Source: Dorea sp. CAG:317
Lineage (GTDB): Bacteria > Bacillota > Clostridia > Lachnospirales > Lachnospiraceae
Direction: 5' to 3'
Assembly (NCBI GenBank): GCA_000433535.1
Contig: FR892671.1
Location: 20,311 to 29,464 of the forward strand
DNA length: 9,154 nt
The notes beneath the pieces are model-generated. The model was not told the origin of the DNA. It did no database searches and worked only from the letters and a program-made list of their open reading frames with translations. This document shows, one piece after another, positions 6,204-9,154 of this stretch (position 1 is its first letter; the number at the start of each line of letters is the position of its first letter). Position numbers and translations under genes: made by a program.

Positions 6204-6971
6204 CTATTGCATAGAACGGATAATTCCGTCACGATACTCATTCGGAGTTACGATAACCGGCATATTACCCATATCAATAATCGATTTTCCGCCCTCTACA
6301 CCAGATGGCTCTTTTGCAAACAGGTGTGTGTCATACATTGCGCCCTGCCCTGCAACCTGCTTGATGATCAGTACTTTTTTCTTGCCAGGTCTCACAATAT
6401 CGTGATACTCATGACGTTCTGTACATTTATCACCTTTGAATTTTTTTAATTTGTCACGGTAGCTCTGAATAAATTTATCGCATGCTCTGTGAGCTGCTGT
6501 AGGCCCCGGTCTTTCCTGTCCCATTCCTGCTGCAAGAGTTACGTCAAACGAGATAATGTAATCGTTGTCTCCCGGTGTTCCTGCACGATTCAGAACTAAC
6601 TGTTCTTTTAAGTTTCCTTCCGAAGAACCAAACTCATGACATTGCTTTCCATTAACATCCACGCCTGTAAGAATCACATAGACACCTGTAATGGTATGTG
6701 TAATTCCTTCTCCAAGCTTACCAAGCACTTTGGTTGAGATCGGGATGATATCCATCATTGTGTTTGTCCAGCGGTCATGATCGCCTGGTTTGATGATCTG
6801 AATATCGATCTTCTCCAGACAATCCTCTTCTGCAACCAGCTTATCGAGCATCTCTTTACTGACAGTCATATGACCATCTGTCGTAATATCGTTGTGCTCG
6901 CCCCACTCTACGTCTGTCATATGGAATGCTTTGATGACCAGACGTCTTAAATCTTTTACTTCATCAGCCAA
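6204..6971 (-). CDS. prdD: proline reductase cluster protein PrdD (paralog of the PrdA N-terminal fragment)
   Basis: This protein of about 255 residues aligns from about residue 110 to its end with the PrdA region just before the cleavage site. EFGSSEGNL matches EFGSSEGYL, ERPGPTAAHRACD matches ERRGPMAAHTAFD, VRPGKKKVLIIKQ matches RRPGKKKVVIVKE, and GQGAMYD matches GQGAMHD. Its last residues, DGIIRSMQ, align with DGCIHALT of PrdA, so it stops exactly where PrdA is cut. The function is not established to my knowledge; with PrdE it looks like a two-gene, non-catalytic copy of PrdA. I prefer the TTG at 6971 as start: GGAGG lies 8 bases before it, whereas that same GGAGG overlaps the first base of the in-frame GTG at 6980. 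A terminator-like hairpin separates it from prdB, which may lower its expression relative to the catalytic subunits. Confidence 0.9.
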   Translation of the reverse strand: MADEVKDLRRLVIKAFHMTDVEWGEHNDITTDGHMTVSKEMLDKLVAEEDCLEKIDIQIIKPGDHDRWTNTMMDIIPISTKVLGKLGEGITHTITGVYVILTGVDVNGKQCHEFGSSEGNLKEQLVLNRAGTPGDNDYIISFDVTLAAGMGQERPGPTAAHRACDKFIQSYRDKLKKFKGDKCTERHEYHDIVRPGKKKVLIIKQVAGQGAMYDTHLFAKEPSGVEGGKSIIDMGNMPVIVTPNEYRDGIIRSMQ

Positions 6972-6999
6972 CTGCTTCACCTCCGTTTTTAGAGAATGT

Positions 7000-7023
7000 G
7001 CCCTCTTTTTTTCAAAAAAGGGC
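7000..7023 (-). promoter_or_regulatory. alternative hairpin overlapping the prdB-prdD terminator
   Basis: Right after the terminator T-run the minus strand reads GAAAAAAAGAGGGC. Its GGGC and A-run can pair back to GCCCTTTTTT, which is the 3' end of the terminator stem plus its U-tract, with a small GA bulge. The two structures share bases 7014-7023, so they exclude each other. In order of synthesis the terminator forms first, so this could be an RNA-stabilising or antiterminator-like fold, or a by-product of A/T runs. Confidence 0.45.
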
Positions 7024-7045
7024 AGATGTATAAATACATCTACCC
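7014..7045 (-). terminator. internal terminator between prdB and prdD
   Basis: Arms at 7035-7045 and 7020-7030 form an 11-bp stem (GGGTAGATGTA with TACATCTGCCC, one wobble) with a four-base TTTA loop, followed by six T residues on the minus strand. It begins 16 bases after the prdB stop. It fits a partial terminator that gives more prdA-prdB mRNA than prdD-prdE mRNA, since no promoter is visible between it and prdD. Confidence 0.88.
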
Positions 7046-7061
7046 TTCCAGCTTCATAAAA

Positions 7062-7787
7062 TTAGATCTTAGCTACGTACTCGAATGGCAGTGGTACGAT
7101 CTTTCCAGGTGTCTGGATTTCAACTAACTGCTCAAGAGTTGCTTTTACGATCTGTGTCTGCTGTTCAACATTGTGCGGTCCACCAGCGTTAGCACCCATA
7201 GGTACCAATGGAGCAACTGCACGAGGAGTACCGGTCTGACGAACAACCGGTGGAAGAGCTGCAATAATAATTGTTGGAATTCCAGCTTCTTCAATCGCTC
7301 TCTGCACCAATACTGCAGAGCGGTGACAGGTTCCTCATCCAGCAGTGAGAACTACTGCGTCAACGTCCTCTTCTTTAAACATCTGTGCGATAGCCGGACC
7401 AGTTTCACCTTTGAATTTCTCCTGGTTTCCGCCACCACCCATGAATCCTGCGTGTACAGGAGCACAAGCTCTGATAAATCCTTCAGCAGCTAACTCATGG
7501 ATTCTGTCAATTGGGAACATACAGTTAATGTCTTTGTTAACATCACTGTTATCATATCCACCATGGGATACCATCAGTTCGCTTGATGGTGTAGTATTTT
7601 CGATCTTTCTCCATGTGAAGTCACCAGCAAGATTGAATCTTTCCTGGTCTTTCTTATGAACACCAGCAGCTGTAGCAAGAGCGATAGACATATCTTTCAG
7701 CTCTTTTGTTACAGGAGTCCATACTGACGGTGGAGTAATCGGAACGAAGATTTCAGATTGTAAACCTTTAACAACCGTTAAACTCAT
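7062..7787 (-). CDS. prdB: D-proline reductase selenoprotein subunit PrdB (in-frame UGA = Sec151)
   Basis: PrdB is the selenocysteine subunit of D-proline reductase, which reductively opens D-proline to 5-aminovalerate in Stickland fermentation. Reading through the TGA at 7335-7337 gives 241 residues, the normal size. The frame is continuous on both sides and yields VVLTAG-Sec-GTCHRSAVLVQ, a Sec151-x-x-Cys154 redox motif. The N-terminal half has MSLTVVKGLQSEIF, DFTWRKIEN, VSHGGYDNSD and HAGFMGGGGNQEKF; the C-terminal half has AIEEAGIPTIIIA, ALPPVVRQTGTPRAVAP and KIVPLPFEYVAKI. A bacterial SECIS hairpin follows the TGA. The ATG at 7787 has AAGGAGG 6 bases upstream, inside the end of the preceding small ORF, with 2 bases between stop and start, so coupling is likely. 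An annotation that treats UGA only as stop would split this gene in two or call it a pseudogene. Confidence 0.97.
7296..7337 (-). promoter_or_regulatory. selenocysteine codon and bacterial SECIS element in prdB
   Basis: The UGA is at 7335-7337. After 12 bases the minus strand forms a hairpin: CGCTCTGCA (7314-7322) pairs with TGCAGAGAGCG (7296-7306), with one AG bulge, around the seven-base loop GTATTGG. The loop begins with G and lies 21 bases after the UGA, within the usual spacing of bacterial SECIS elements recognised by SelB. Confidence 0.9.
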
Positions 7788-7789
7788 TT

Positions 7790-8089
7790 TTAAACCTCCT
7801 TATTATCATCCAAACGCTTACTCATTTCTTGTTGTTTGCGTCTTTCTTTTTCTATGTTGCTGACGTAGTGCTCATTTATCTCAGGGCCAAGCTGTTCCGG
7901 AAAACTCATGTTCCATCCGAATTCCTGTCCCACTTTTGGTTCAGTATCGCAGATAAACATTCTTCTCGGCGCTTTAAAGAACCCCAGACGTCCTTTCAAG
8001 TCAACGCTGATACTACAATCATCAACATCCACTACAACGCCTTCCATATAAATGATTCTATCGCCATAATTCAAACGTTCGTTATTCAT
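7790..8089 (-). CDS. small prd-cluster protein of unknown function, between prdA and prdB (CBO2463/CBO2479-type)
   Basis: This 99-residue soluble protein starts 17 bases after prdA and ends 2 bases before prdB. An AAGGTG ribosome-binding site lies about 8 bases upstream of its ATG. The first 55 residues look rich in beta strands (DRIIYMEGVVVDVDD, CSISVDLKGRLGFFK, APRRMFICD), like a small barrel. The rest contains a conserved-looking FGWNMSFPEQLGPEINEHY stretch and a charged helix (IEKERRKQQEMSKRLDD). From memory, a small ORF occupies this slot in other clostridial prd operons and is named after the CBO2463/CBO2479 domain; its function is unknown. Its place between the two catalytic subunit genes suggests a role in assembly, pyruvoyl maturation or regulation of the reductase, which is inference. 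There is no signal peptide, membrane segment or CxxC pair. Confidence 0.85.
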   Translation of the reverse strand: MNNERLNYGDRIIYMEGVVVDVDDCSISVDLKGRLGFFKAPRRMFICDTEPKVGQEFGWNMSFPEQLGPEINEHYVSNIEKERRKQQEMSKRLDDNKEV

Positions 8090-8106
8090 TTAAGAACACC
8101 TTCAGC

Positions 8107-9154
8107 CTAGCTGTATTTTAATCTACGCTTTTCGCTCATCGGAAGTTCCTGCTCGTTTCCTACGAGATCAATCTTTGTTCCGTATGCGCTCTCGATCAAC
8201 TCTACGTTTGTAGACTTAACGTTTGGATTCCACTTCTTCTCAGCAGCCTTAACGTCTTCACCAGCCATAGCTGTTTTCAGCATAGCGAGTGCACGTACAG
8301 CATCCTCTGGACAAAGTGTGTTGTTACCAAGAATCTCATTCTCGATACCAGCTTCAGATTTGTTGTTATCAACCATGTACTGCATGTACTTGTTACCAAC
8401 AACGAGTGCTCCCTGTACTGCACAGTAAGACATACCTACTACCGGGATTCCTCTCATACCAATCTGTTCGATGTGGCTTGCAAAGTCGATATGGTTGTTA
8501 CCAAATCCTTCTGTTGTAACAAATGCTCCATCAGCATCCATCATTTCTACTGTGTGACCAAGACGGCGGGATACGTAGAATTTCTCAGCATTGATCTGAG
8601 GAGATCCAACGAATACAACACCACAAAGGTCAACTTCCGGATCATGTAATGCTTCGAGTACAAGTGGCTCTCTCCAGTAATGTCTGGACATCTCTTTAGA
8701 TGCTGGTCCGATACATGTTAATGCATGGATACATCCGTCAAGAACTTCCAATGGAGATACGCAGATCGGAACGTTTCCTAAGTCTACGTTAGCTCTTGCG
8801 CCAAGAACACCAACAGGCTCTACAGGAAGGATGAAGTTATCATGCATAGCTCCCTGTCCCATGATTTCTTTAACGATAACAACTTTCTTCTTACCTGGAC
8901 GACGAACCTGCTTTAATTCCTGAGTATCAACTACAAGGCTCTCGTCAAGTTTCTTCATAACGTCACGGATTTCCTGTGTGATAATATCAAATGCTGTATG
9001 AGCAGCCATAGGACCACGACGCTCCATGTTTGTCTTCTCCTGGATAACAATGTTACCTTTGATGAAGATTTCTCCTTTATCTGGACAGCTTGGACGATTC
9101 CACATAATGTTCTCATCTAAGTATCCTTCAGAAGATCCGAACTCACCAATCTGA
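8107..9154 (-). CDS. prdA: D-proline reductase proprotein PrdA, C-terminal part (5' end outside the window)
   Basis: PrdA is the pyruvoyl-bearing subunit precursor of D-proline reductase. It is autocleaved into a larger N-terminal chain and a chain of about 23 kDa that carries the pyruvoyl group, to which the substrate proline binds before reduction at the PrdB selenocysteine. The visible 348 residues are open to base 9153 and begin QIGEFGSSEGYLDEN; roughly 280 residues are missing upstream if the usual length of about 630 holds. Key stretches are MERRGPMAAHTAFD, VRRPGKKKVVIVKE, GQGAMHD, and the processing site CIHALT-CIGPASKE. The fragment after the Thr-Cys bond is 202 residues, as expected for the small chain. 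An ATG at 9105 lies inside the conserved frame and is not the start. It is followed by the small ORF and prdB at close spacing, so all should share a transcript; the promoter is outside the window. Confidence 0.96.
   Translation of the reverse strand, partial: QIGEFGSSEGYLDENIMWNRPSCPDKGEIFIKGNIVIQEKTNMERRGPMAAHTAFDIITQEIRDVMKKLDESLVVDTQELKQVRRPGKKKVVIVKEIMGQGAMHDNFILPVEPVGVLGARANVDLGNVPICVSPLEVLDGCIHALTCIGPASKEMSRHYWREPLVLEALHDPEVDLCGVVFVGSPQINAEKFYVSRRLGHTVEMMDADGAFVTTEGFGNNHIDFASHIEQIGMRGIPVVGMSYCAVQGALVVGNKYMQYMVDNNKSEAGIENEILGNNTLCPEDAVRALAMLKTAMAGEDVKAAEKKWNPNVKSTNVELIESAYGTKIDLVGNEQELPMSEKRRLKYS
8713..8718 (-). other. PrdA proprotein cleavage site (Thr|Cys, pyruvoyl precursor)
   Basis: Codons ACA (8716-8718, Thr) and TGT (8713-8715, Cys) encode the bond that is cut in PrdA-type proproteins. 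Cys is converted to the N-terminal pyruvoyl group of the small subunit. The context HALT-CIGPA is the expected one, and 202 residues follow. Confidence 0.88.

Noticed and set aside
7062..7337. Nonsense mutation or pseudogene in prdB
   Set aside because: The TGA sits at the known selenocysteine position, is followed by GTC and a SECIS-like hairpin, and both flanking parts are intact PrdB in one frame.
9103..9105. ATG at 9105 as the start of prdA
   Set aside because: The frame continues upstream to the window edge with the conserved EFGSSEGYL motif shared with PrdD, so this Met is internal.

Overview
All real genes in this window lie on the minus strand, so the biology reads from base 9154 down to base 1. 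The content is that of an anaerobic amino-acid-fermenting Firmicute of class Clostridia. It carries a D-proline reductase (prd) cluster with an in-frame UGA selenocysteine codon, a glycine cleavage operon with split GcvPA/GcvPB subunits and a glycine riboswitch, and a compact formate/nitrite-type channel. The moderate base composition together with Stickland genes fits a Lachnospiraceae-type organism (Clostridium scindens and relatives) better than the very AT-rich clostridia. That placement is inference only.

Region 1 (9154 to about 5661) is the prd cluster: the 3' part of prdA, a small conserved-looking ORF of 99 codons, prdB (selenoprotein, Sec151), an internal terminator-like hairpin, prdD, prdE and a strong final terminator. 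PrdA and PrdB are the catalytic subunits that reduce D-proline to 5-aminovalerate. PrdA is a proprotein cut at a Thr-Cys bond to make a pyruvoyl group, and that site is visible here. PrdD and PrdE together match PrdA across the region that can be compared, and their gene boundary falls on the PrdA cleavage bond.

Region 2 (about 5604 to 4912) is a single-gene unit with its own sigma-A-like promoter. It encodes a short six-helix FNT-family channel (formate, nitrite or hydrosulfide).

Region 3 (about 4751 to 1) starts with a consensus promoter, then a single-aptamer glycine riboswitch and an intrinsic terminator. The operon gcvT-gcvH-gcvPA-gcvPB follows, ending in a lipoate-protein ligase gene that runs off the window.

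The three units make metabolic sense together. Glycine cleavage oxidises glycine and yields reducing equivalents and methylene-tetrahydrofolate. The one-carbon unit can leave as formate through the FNT channel. Proline reductase consumes reducing equivalents. This coupling is inferred from gene neighbourhood. No tRNA, rRNA, CRISPR array, insertion sequence or phage gene was seen.
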